Of a DNA stretch of 5,453 nucleotides, positions 1 through 5,186 are shown piece after piece. Both the position numbers and the translations under genes were made by a program. How positions within the stretch are numbered: the first letter of the stretch is position 1; each line of letters begins with the position of its first letter. The notes below the pieces were generated by a model. It did no database searches. It was not told the origin of the DNA and saw nothing but the letters and a program-made list of their open reading frames with translations. The stretch is from Prevotellaceae bacterium UBA2718 (lineage in GTDB: Bacteria; Bacteroidota; Bacteroidia; Bacteroidales; Bacteroidaceae): contig DEKQ01000149.1 in assembly GCA_002353975.1 (NCBI GenBank), positions 7,975 through 13,427 of the forward strand, written 5' to 3'.

Positions 1-119
1 TCAACGCTCTAACAGCAGAGGATTTTGCCCGGCTGATAGCCACTGGCCAACGGTTCTCAACGGCTGTATGCCAGACGTTGGACAACTATATACCCACTGA
101 TTTCGACTTAAACAACTGA
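1..119 (+). CDS. C-terminal fragment of an unrecognised protein
   Basis: A plus-strand reading frame (codons in phase with position 3) is open from the window edge to a TGA at 117-119, giving about 38 C-terminal residues. The other two plus-strand frames are closed: one stops at 10-12 and the other about 20 bases before this TGA. The peptide begins NALTAEDFARLIATGQ and ends in IPTDFDLNN. Its acidic and helical character and balanced composition look like a genuine protein end, with a codon use similar to the next gene. I do not recognise the family, and the fragment is too short to assign a function. The stop lies only 23 bp before the pectate lyase ATG, with no promoter visible in the gap, so the two may be co-transcribed. 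That would make a role in carbohydrate use possible but unproven. Confidence 0.6.
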   Translation, partial: NALTAEDFARLIATGQRFSTAVCQTLDNYIPTDFDLNN

Positions 120-142
120 TAAACCGCAACACAAATCATCTT

Positions 143-2536
143 ATGAGAAGACTTTTTACACTACTACTGTTGATGTCCTTCACCTGCATCTATGCTCAGG
201 ATGCCGAGACCGAAGCCGACATCAGGACCTGGAACCTTGCCAGCGTGCCCGCAGAAGACGTGGCAAACATCACTGCTGACAGCCAGTGGAACATGGATTC
301 CAAGAACCGTTACTGCTTCAAAGGAGCTATAACCGACAGTCCCATCACTGCCAACGGCACGGAACTGACCATCACCAAGGGCCTGCGCTTCAATATCCTT
401 GACGGCTCTACCAACAGCGACGGACGCAACCTGTATATGGGCGGCAACACCAACGGCCTATGGATAGGCGACAAGTGCGACATGATTATCCCCGATGTCA
501 AGGCCGGACAGTATATAAAGGTGGAGTATATGACCTCCAACAAGTCTAATACGCGCACCTTGAGTGCCACGAATGTGGTGAAGCAACTGGCCTCCACCTC
601 CGGCACTTCACACACCACCGACACGGCACGCATAGTCAGCGACGGCGAGGTACGCCTCACAATACCCAAGGGCATATACTTCTACAGCCTCTCCGTGGGC
701 GACTCTATCGTCGTGGCAGGGGCTTCAAGCGGAGGCGGAGGTCAGTCCAGCACGGAGAATCCCGACAACCCCAAGGACGAGACTCACGCCTTTGACATCA
801 CCCAGGACTTCTCGCTGATACGCACAAATATCTACGGCAACGGCCCGAAGATATACGTCTCGCCCACCGGTGACGACACTAACGACGGTGCCACGCCTGA
901 AACTCCGCTGCTCAGCATACAGAAAGCCGTTGACATGGCAGTGGATCCAGGCACCACAATCATTCTCGCAGCAGGAGAATACCGCCCCACTGCCCGCATA
1001 AACATAGACCAGCGCAACGGCACACATGACAATTACAACGCGATGGTGTGCCTTGACGGGCGTGCCGTCATAAACTGCAACCATCCTGAACACAAGCATA
1101 GCGACAACCCATATCAGGGCGTTCGCCTCACATCCTCATATTGGTACTTCTACCATATAGACATCACCAACGCCAGCGACAACGGCATGCTCATAGAGCG
1201 CAACAAGCCCACAGGAGGCAGTGCCAGCGATGTGGCCAACGCAAACGACCAGGCGCACGACAACATCATAGAGGCATGCAACTTCTATAAGAACGGCGAC
1301 ACGGGCCTGCAGATGAAGAACCTCGCCGCATATAACTATATCATAAACTGCGATGCCTACCTGAACTGCGACGAGGGGCAGGGCGATGCCGACGGCTTTG
1401 CGCCTAAAATCTCCGTCGGCACGGGCAACTACTTCTTCGGCTGCAGGGCCTACCTGAACAGCGACGACGGTTGGGACGTGTTCTACAAGAAGGACAGCGG
1501 CTTCGGCGACAATATGACCATCGTCATGGACCAGTGCATAAGCTACAAGAACGGTTTCCTCGACGAGAACACCATAGCCCCCGACGGCAACGGCAACGGC
1601 TTCAAATGCGGCTCTGACCAGGGAGCGATGAACGTATATCTCAACCGCTGTCTCGCCATAATGAACAAGGCCAAGGGCTTTGACCAGAACCACAACAGCG
1701 GTGACATCATCCTGAACAACTGCACCGGCTTTACCTCTACAGAGAACGGCAGCAAGACTTATTCCTACCGCATCTACGAGGACATCAACACCAGCGGCGG
1801 TCACAAGGTGGAAGTGACCAACTGCATAGCCATCAACGACAACTCCGAGAAGGACAAGCGGGACTCCAATGGCAACGTCAAACCCGGTGAGTATGGCAAG
1901 TATGGCACCTACGGACGCTTTGAGATAGACGAGACCCTGAACGGACTTACGGTAAAGAACTCAGAGTTCCAGAAGGCCTTTCCTAAATTCTTTGAGAGTA
2001 TGGACCATGCCCAACTCATTGCGCCACGCGACGAAAACGACAACCTGCCGGACTGTACCTTCGCACATATCAAGCCCGGGGTGAACTATTCATATACCGG
2101 CAACATGAAGAATTCGCCCACGTTCTCAGCCTCTTCCGACGCTCTCATAGACAGCGGCACGAAGATAGAGACCACCCAGTATCAGGGTCTTGCCGTTCCC
2201 GCCATCCCCTATGACGGCTCAGCACCCGACCTTGGAGCCTACGAGACCGGCGCCACGACGGGCATCGGCAGCGTGACAGCAGGCCATGCGCAGGCCGGCG
2301 ACATTGCCATCCACCAGACACAGAGCGGCCTTCTCCTCATAACCATCAAGGGAGCCTCGCTGAGCGACAGCCACGACATCACGCTCCACGACCTCGCAGG
2401 CAAGCAGATTGCAGCCTATTCCATGCGCGGCGCCACGACAACCATAGCGCTGCCAGCCGTCAATGCCACATGCATCCTCACGGTAAAAGGCAGCAAAGCC
2501 AGCGAGTCCGTCAAGCTGCGCATAAAGGCCGAATAG
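143..2536 (+). CDS. Secreted polysaccharide lyase family 9 pectate lyase
   Basis: This 797-residue protein should cleave de-esterified homogalacturonan (pectate) by calcium-dependent beta-elimination, outside the cytoplasm. Residues 1-18 form a type I signal peptide ending IYA before QDAE. Residues about 26-190 form a beta-rich accessory domain, possibly carbohydrate-binding, followed by a Gly/Ser-rich linker (193-225). The right-handed beta-helix starts at KIYVSPTGDD (K236) and closes at PDLGAYE (695-701). Aligning motifs from memory of Pel9A of Erwinia chrysanthemi, D417 (ADGFAPK) and D441, D442, D445 (NSDDGWD) match its calcium ligands D209, D233, D234 and D237 with identical spacing. K488 in GNGFKCG matches the catalytic base K273, with about seven extra residues before it. 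Residues about 706-797 resemble the beta-sandwich C-terminal tails of Bacteroidota secreted proteins (HDLAGKQI, then ESVKLRIKAE), perhaps a type IX-type sorting domain. The ATG fits the signal peptide; no Shine-Dalgarno sequence is visible. Function is confident; the roles of the two accessory domains are inferred. Confidence 0.93.
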   Translation: MRRLFTLLLLMSFTCIYAQDAETEADIRTWNLASVPAEDVANITADSQWNMDSKNRYCFKGAITDSPITANGTELTITKGLRFNILDGSTNSDGRNLYMGGNTNGLWIGDKCDMIIPDVKAGQYIKVEYMTSNKSNTRTLSATNVVKQLASTSGTSHTTDTARIVSDGEVRLTIPKGIYFYSLSVGDSIVVAGASSGGGGQSSTENPDNPKDETHAFDITQDFSLIRTNIYGNGPKIYVSPTGDDTNDGATPETPLLSIQKAVDMAVDPGTTIILAAGEYRPTARINIDQRNGTHDNYNAMVCLDGRAVINCNHPEHKHSDNPYQGVRLTSSYWYFYHIDITNASDNGMLIERNKPTGGSASDVANANDQAHDNIIEACNFYKNGDTGLQMKNLAAYNYIINCDAYLNCDEGQGDADGFAPKISVGTGNYFFGCRAYLNSDDGWDVFYKKDSGFGDNMTIVMDQCISYKNGFLDENTIAPDGNGNGFKCGSDQGAMNVYLNRCLAIMNKAKGFDQNHNSGDIILNNCTGFTSTENGSKTYSYRIYEDINTSGGHKVEVTNCIAINDNSEKDKRDSNGNVKPGEYGKYGTYGRFEIDETLNGLTVKNSEFQKAFPKFFESMDHAQLIAPRDENDNLPDCTFAHIKPGVNYSYTGNMKNSPTFSASSDALIDSGTKIETTQYQGLAVPAIPYDGSAPDLGAYETGATTGIGSVTAGHAQAGDIAIHQTQSGLLLITIKGASLSDSHDITLHDLAGKQIAAYSMRGATTTIALPAVNATCILTVKGSKASESVKLRIKAE

Positions 2537-2562
2537 GCTTTAAGCCCACACTCCCGATATGT

Positions 2563-2617
2563 AATATCCCCCGTACGCGCGTTATATATATATGTAACGA
2601 CACGTATGGGGGATATT
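2563..2617 (+). terminator. Long imperfect hairpin after the pectate lyase gene
   Basis: The arms AATATCCCCCGTACG (2563-2577) and CGTATGGGGGATATT (2603-2617) pair over 15 positions with a single G-T wobble. A second dyad nested inside (2580-2599, CGTTA and TAACG ends around an alternating AT core) pairs over nine positions with one wobble. Together they give one rod of about 55 nt, starting 26 bp after the lyase stop codon. Position suggests a 3'-end or terminator structure for the lyase transcript. The downstream tract (TTCGTTTC) is a poor U-run, so it may instead be an RNA-stabilising hairpin or a site acting as DNA. Confidence 0.5.
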
Positions 2618-2665
2618 TCGTTTCAGTTAACGAGTGTGAAAACATACTACATAACCATCGATTAC

Positions 2666-2681
2666 GTTGACTTTAATCAAC
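2666..2681. promoter_or_regulatory. 16-bp dyad, candidate operator 1
   Basis: GTTGACTTTAATCAAC is an inverted repeat with 5-bp half-sites (GTTGA and TCAAC) around a 6-bp centre. It lies about 40 bp upstream of the -33 element of the small-gene promoter. The TTGAC-N4-ATCAA layout recalls Crp/Fnr-family sites, but the regulator is not identified. It could be a chance dyad in A/T-rich DNA. Confidence 0.3.
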
Positions 2682-2690
2682 AAAAGGGTG

Positions 2691-2706
2691 TTGTGTACGC
2701 ACACAA
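2691..2706. promoter_or_regulatory. 16-bp dyad, candidate operator 2
   Basis: TTGTGTACGCACACAA has perfect 6-bp half-sites (TTGTGT and ACACAA) around ACGC. It ends 12 bp upstream of the -33 element at 2719, a usual place for an activator site. Its centre is 25 bp from the centre of the dyad at 2666-2681, and both are 16 bp long. Operator function is inferred from position and symmetry only. Confidence 0.35.
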
Positions 2707-2718
2707 TTAAGAAAAAAC

Positions 2719-2749
2719 TTGCAGGAATGAGGGAACAAACGTACCTTTG
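2719..2749 (+). promoter_or_regulatory. Bacteroidota-type promoter of the small transcription unit
   Basis: A -33 element TTG (2719-2721) and a -7 element TACCTTTG (2742-2749) are separated by exactly 20 bp. This matches the TTTG / TAnnTTTG consensus of the primary sigma factor in Bacteroidota. The predicted start of transcription is about 2754-2757. The only gene it can serve before the terminator at 3045-3095 is the small ORF at 2872. Confidence 0.75.
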
Positions 2750-2856
2750 CATCAGAAATCAGAGAGATACTTAAAGCGGGTCTCAAAGATTGAAAAGAGG
2801 GCAATACGAAGCCCTGAGTGTAGTAAATAAAATTGATTGAAAGGAAAAAAGATTGT

Positions 2857-2863
2857 AAAGGAG
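2857..2863 (+). promoter_or_regulatory. Strong Shine-Dalgarno sequence for the small ORF
   Basis: AAAGGAG ends 8 nt before the ATG at 2872, which is ideal spacing. No comparable sequence precedes the large genes in this window, as expected for Bacteroidota, where the anti-Shine-Dalgarno is largely sequestered on the ribosome. Its presence supports the ATG as start and suggests special translational control. Confidence 0.65.
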
Positions 2864-2871
2864 ATACAGTT

Positions 2872-2946
2872 ATGATCAAGAAAGTATTAGTATGGATGGT
2901 ATATCATACTCCAGTAGTAGAGCCATCGTATTATGCTAGAGCTTAG
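2872..2946 (+). CDS. Small ORF, 24-residue peptide of unknown function
   Basis: An ATG to TAG frame encodes 24 residues beginning MIKKVLVWMVYHTPVV and ending SYYARA. The first half is two lysines and a hydrophobic, aromatic stretch (VLVWMVY). The second half is Pro- and Tyr-containing and ends in a basic ARA. This could be a short membrane-associating or amphipathic peptide, but it is too short for a confident topology. All five valines use GTA. Support for translation comes from the AAAGGAG 8 nt upstream, a dedicated promoter and a dedicated terminator. An in-frame TTG at 2833 is the only earlier start before an in-frame stop and lacks such a site. The TAG lies within a stem-loop (2941-2967). 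No downstream plus-strand gene follows, so an attenuator leader-peptide role is unlikely. The sequence is not one I recognise; a small protein or the coding part of a dual-function RNA are the main possibilities. Confidence 0.55.
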   Translation: MIKKVLVWMVYHTPVVEPSYYARA

Positions 2947-2967
2947 CCGAAAGGCAATCTCTTAAGC
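2941..2967 (+). other. Stem-loop overlapping the small-ORF stop codon
   Basis: GCTTA (2941-2945) pairs with TAAGC (2963-2967). Inside it, GCC and GGC (2946-2955) close a GAAA tetraloop, leaving a 7-nt bulge on the 3' side. The TAG stop (2944-2946) is buried in the structure. It may stabilise the RNA or affect termination of translation; the function is inferred. Confidence 0.4.
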
Positions 2968-3044
2968 AACCAAAAGAAAAAGGAAAAAGGTTTTTTCAGG
3001 ATTAGTTAGAAATTGTTTAGGTTAGTTAGTTGAGCAAAAGCTCG

Positions 3045-3095
3045 GACCCCGAATGCATAAATCCGCGAGGACAGGCATTCGGGGTCTCTTTTTTT
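3045..3095 (+). terminator. Intrinsic terminator of the small transcription unit
   Basis: GACCCCGAATGC (3045-3056) and GCATTCGGGGTC (3075-3086) form a perfect 12-bp stem, followed by TC and seven Ts (3089-3095). The 18-nt loop contains a smaller TCC-GCGA-GGA hairpin with a GNRA-type loop. A GAGC-AAAA-GCTC mini-hairpin (3032-3043) abuts the 5' side and would supply a short T-tract if read from the minus strand. The element may therefore also stop the convergent methyltransferase transcript, whose gene ends at 3119. Confidence 0.9.
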
Positions 3096-3118
3096 GTGCC
3101 TATACGTTTAGTTTTTAC

Positions 3119-3913
3119 TTATTTTGTGCGTTGGCGGACGGCCTCGTACATCAGGATTGCGGCGCTGACGGATACGTTGAGCGAGTCAAGGGCACCGAGC
3201 ATGGGTATGCGGATGTGGGCATCAGCAGCCTTGCGCCATTGCGTAGTAAGTCCGGTGGCCTCGGTTCCCATCACAATTGCGGTGCCGCAGGTCATGTCGG
3301 TGGCATAGTAAAGCTCAGAATCCTGCAGCTGCGCAGTAAGGATTTTGATGTTCCTTGACTTCAAGAACGCTATACACTCTTGCGAAGTGCACGCCACGAC
3401 GGGCACGGTGAAGATGGCTCCGATGGAGCTACGGATGAGGTTGGGGTTGTAGAGGTCGGTCAACGGATCGCAAACCACTACGGCATCTACCCCCGCGGCA
3501 TCGGCACTCCTCAGTACGGCACCGAGGTTTCCGGGCTTCTCCACGCTCTCCAGCACAACTATCAACGGGTCCTGCGGCAGCGGCAAGTCACTGAGAGACT
3601 GCCTTTTAGACCTCACGATGGCTATTGCGCCCTCCGTACTGTCACGATAAGCCACCTTCTCATATACATTCGGCGTCAGCGTGAACATCCTTTCTGACGG
3701 GACACGCAGGTTTGCCAGGCAGGCATCAAGCGGTTCCTGCCCCTGAATATCAAGCGTGAACAGGGTGTCAATATCGTACCCTGCCCTCACGCAATGGCCT
3801 ATCTCGCGCCGCCCCTCCACTACAAACAGTCCCTCTTCGCGCCGCAGCGAGGACTTCTGCTGCAGTGCGAGGAGATGCTTTATCTTCGGGTTTTGTGTAC
3901 TTGAGATTATCAA
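3119..3913 (-). CDS. TrmH/SpoU-family RNA 2'-O-methyltransferase
   Basis: This 264-residue SPOUT-class enzyme should transfer a methyl group from S-adenosylmethionine to a ribose 2'-OH of tRNA or rRNA. An N-terminal substrate-binding domain (about 8-100, with GLFVVEGRREI at 28-38) precedes the knotted catalytic domain. Motif 1 is GNLGAVLRSAD (128-138), with N129 and R135 spaced like N35 and the catalytic R41 of TrmH. Motif 2 is IVMGTEATGL (213-222, E218). Motif 3 is IPMLGALDSLNVSVSAA (236-252, with S244 and N246). The family and length fit RlmB/TsnR-like 23S rRNA methyltransferases, but sequence alone does not give the target nucleotide, so no symbol is assigned. The start is TTG (3911-3913): an in-frame TAG lies two codons upstream and the first internal Met is at about residue 76, so a later start would lose most of the N-terminal domain. 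The gene lies 109 bp downstream of the membrane-protein gene and may share its transcript. Confidence 0.93.
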   Translation of the reverse strand: MIISSTQNPKIKHLLALQQKSSLRREEGLFVVEGRREIGHCVRAGYDIDTLFTLDIQGQEPLDACLANLRVPSERMFTLTPNVYEKVAYRDSTEGAIAIVRSKRQSLSDLPLPQDPLIVVLESVEKPGNLGAVLRSADAAGVDAVVVCDPLTDLYNPNLIRSSIGAIFTVPVVACTSQECIAFLKSRNIKILTAQLQDSELYYATDMTCGTAIVMGTEATGLTTQWRKAADAHIRIPMLGALDSLNVSVSAAILMYEAVRQRTK

Positions 3914-3974
3914 AATCTAATTGATTAGAATAAGAATTGAAAAAAGAAAATTATCAAACGAGCCCTCTTCCCTC

Positions 3975-4026
3975 ATCCTATAACGTCCCTCCCCCTTGGG
4001 AGAGGCCGGGAGGGGGGCTATCCTAT
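3975..4026. repeat. GC-rich inverted-repeat element flanked by ATCCTAT direct repeats
   Basis: CCCTCCC (3987-3993) and GGGAGGG (4008-4014) can pair, and CTCCC/GGGAG (3989-4002) gives a competing hairpin. The block is nearly all G and C inside an otherwise A/T-rich 109-bp gap. ATCCTAT occurs just outside each end (3975-3981 and 4020-4026). The right copy spans the stop codon of the membrane-protein gene. It resembles a REP-like dispersed intergenic element, possibly with a short target duplication. It lacks a T-run on either strand, so it is not a standard terminator. Confidence 0.45.
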
Positions 4027-5006
4027 TGCAGCTTCAGGAGGCCATAGATGCCCAGTAGCGCAACCATGAGCGTCTGCACGCTATGCACTATGATGACGAA
4101 CATGAGCGCATTGGCATCGCCAAGCCCGTAGAGTATGAGCATTGTCTTTACTGCGAAGTGCCACGGTCCGGCACCGTTTGGCGTGGGGACCACCACCGCG
4201 ACGCATCCCACGATGAAGCATACGATGACGCAGGTGAGGCTTAGCCCCGCCGTTGCCTCAAAGCAGAAGAACGTGAGATAGAAATGCAGGAAGTATGCCA
4301 CCCAAATGCCGAAGCTGTAGAAGAGGAACAGCGGCACGTTGCTTACGCTTCTCACCGACATGACGCCAGACAGCACACCGTGTACCGTAGCCTTCACCCT
4401 GTCATAGAAAGCCAGCTTCTTGCGGAAGATATACGCCCCCAGCAGAGTGGCAAGCAGGCACAGAGCAATGACGAGGTAGCCCGTGGATGAGAACTGAGAG
4501 AGGACCTGCGTGATGTCGTCGAGGCGCGTACCTGTCTTGCTGAAGAAGCGGAGGAACACCGGCAGCTGCATCAGTATGACGAGCATCACGATGAGCAGGA
4601 TGATGAGCGAGTCAATGACGCGTTCCGTCACAACGGTACCGAGCGCCTTGGGGAAGCTTACGCCGTCTTTCTTGGCCAGCACTCCGCAGCGCGTGAACTC
4701 CCCTACGCGGGGCACAAGCAGCGAGGCAGCGTACGACACGTATATGGAACGTATGCTTGTGGCGGTGCTGGGCTTCTCGCCGAGCGGCTCCAAGAGCTGC
4801 TTCCACCGCAAGCCGCGAAACGCCTGCGCTATGACGCAGAATGGGAACGATGCCAGCATCCACCACCAATTCATCTCATGGAGCAGCGTGTGCTCCACCA
4901 TGCGGAAGTCGAAGTCACGATACATCCAATAGAGTATCGCGACGCCGAGCAGGATGGACATAGACACATTCAGCGTCTTGCGTATGTAAGGGTGTTTCTT
5001 CAGCAT
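4023..5006 (-). CDS. UPF0104 / LPG-synthase-TM-type integral membrane protein
   Basis: This 327-residue inner-membrane protein has about eight hydrophobic segments (roughly 11-29, 46-62, 87-98, 127-150, 176-194, 225-248, 255-274 and 300-322). It matches the membrane-domain family related to the flippase half of MprF (lysylphosphatidylglycerol synthase transmembrane region). Family-like signatures are FRGLRW (63-68), PRVGEFTR (99-106) with the following GVSFPKALGTVVTERVID (115-132), and PTPNGAGPWHFAV (274-286). It has no cytoplasmic aminoacyl-transferase domain, so lipid aminoacylation is not expected. Members of this length are usually of unknown substrate, with lipid or lipid-linked glycan transport often proposed. 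The ATG (5004-5006) is fixed by a promoter whose -7 element ends only 16 bp upstream. The TAG stop lies in a direct repeat next to a GC-rich element, and the methyltransferase gene follows on the same strand. Confidence 0.88.
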   Translation of the reverse strand: MLKKHPYIRKTLNVSMSILLGVAILYWMYRDFDFRMVEHTLLHEMNWWWMLASFPFCVIAQAFRGLRWKQLLEPLGEKPSTATSIRSIYVSYAASLLVPRVGEFTRCGVLAKKDGVSFPKALGTVVTERVIDSLIILLIVMLVILMQLPVFLRFFSKTGTRLDDITQVLSQFSSTGYLVIALCLLATLLGAYIFRKKLAFYDRVKATVHGVLSGVMSVRSVSNVPLFLFYSFGIWVAYFLHFYLTFFCFEATAGLSLTCVIVCFIVGCVAVVVPTPNGAGPWHFAVKTMLILYGLGDANALMFVIIVHSVQTLMVALLGIYGLLKLQ

Positions 5007-5022
5007 TGCCGCAAAATCGGGG

Positions 5023-5053
5023 CAAAGGTACGATTAAGTTATGAGATACGCAA
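5023..5053 (-). promoter_or_regulatory. Bacteroidota-type promoter of the UPF0104 gene
   Basis: On the minus strand, TTG (5051-5053) and TACCTTTG (5023-5030) are separated by exactly 20 bp, the same layout and same -7 octamer as the promoter at 2719-2749. Only 16 bp separate the -7 element from the ATG. With initiation about 5-7 nt downstream of the -7 element, the mRNA leader would be about 10 nt, with no room for a Shine-Dalgarno interaction. Confidence 0.75.
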
Positions 5054-5061
5054 GAAAACAA

Positions 5062-5089
5062 ATTGAAAGTTGAGAGTTGAGAATTGAAA
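5062..5089. repeat. Four 7-bp tandem repeats
   Basis: Two adjacent GTTGAGA heptads (5069-5082) are flanked on each side by one ATTGAAA heptad, giving a 28-bp, 7-bp-period tract. It lies immediately upstream of the -33 element of the UPF0104 promoter, at about -45 to -75. It could be a phase-length variable tract or a simple low-complexity remnant. Confidence 0.55.
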
Positions 5090-5136
5090 ATTATGATTAC
5101 ACCAACGCATCTGTAGATACTCGTTACGGGATAGCC

Positions 5137-5186
5137 AAAATCACTTTTGTCACGAAAAGTGTTAAAAAAGTGACAAAAGTGATTTT
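5137..5186. repeat. Perfect 17-bp inverted repeat with 16-nt loop
   Basis: AAAATCACTTTTGTCAC (5137-5153) is perfectly complementary to 5170-5186, across a purine-rich 16-nt loop. The left-arm CACTTTT (5142-5148) can also pair with AAAAGTG at 5155-5161 in the loop or at 5166-5172. AAAAGTG occurs three times in 27 bp. No T-run follows on the plus strand beyond the four Ts of the arm itself, and no adjacent gene ends here. A terminator for an unseen transcript, a protein-binding dyad or a remnant mobile element are all possible. Confidence 0.7.

Larger units (their letters stand above)
2750..3095 (+). ncRNA. Predicted short transcript of about 340 nt, possibly dual-function RNA
   Basis: A complete transcription unit is bounded by the promoter at 2719-2749 and the intrinsic terminator at 3045-3095. 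The transcript would carry a long leader (about 116 nt), a 24-codon ORF and a 3' region of about 150 nt, so most of it is untranslated. It can form AGGGC/GCCCT (5 bp, in the leader near 2798-2815), GCTTA/TAAGC with a GAAA-capped inner stem (2941-2967), and GAGC/GCTC (3032-3043). I recognise no known RNA family. It could be a simple small-protein mRNA, a regulatory RNA, or both. The ends are predicted, not mapped. Confidence 0.5.

Noticed and set aside
143..200. Lipoprotein signal on the pectate lyase (Cys15)
   Set aside because: The residues before Cys (SFT) do not fit a lipobox, whereas IYA followed by QDAE fits signal peptidase I cleavage.
1136..1804. A 222-codon minus-strand open frame within the pectate lyase gene
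   Set aside because: It is a shadow of the lyase codon bias: the translation is a Val/Ala-rich run without motifs, and the opposite strand encodes clear PL9 active-site residues.
2470..2670. Plus-strand open frame overlapping the lyase 3' end
   Set aside because: It starts inside the lyase gene, runs through the hairpin at 2563-2617, has no ribosome site and no recognisable composition.
2872..2946. Attenuator leader peptide controlling a downstream gene
   Set aside because: A strong terminator follows and the next gene is on the opposite strand, so there is no downstream plus-strand target in the window.
3914..4022. A dedicated promoter for the methyltransferase
   Set aside because: No TAnnTTTG with a TTG about 20 bp upstream is found on the minus strand; TAGATTTTG near the start has the wrong spacing.
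4023..5006. Full MprF lysylphosphatidylglycerol synthase
   Set aside because: Only the membrane half is present; the C-terminal aminoacyl-transferase domain is absent at 327 residues.
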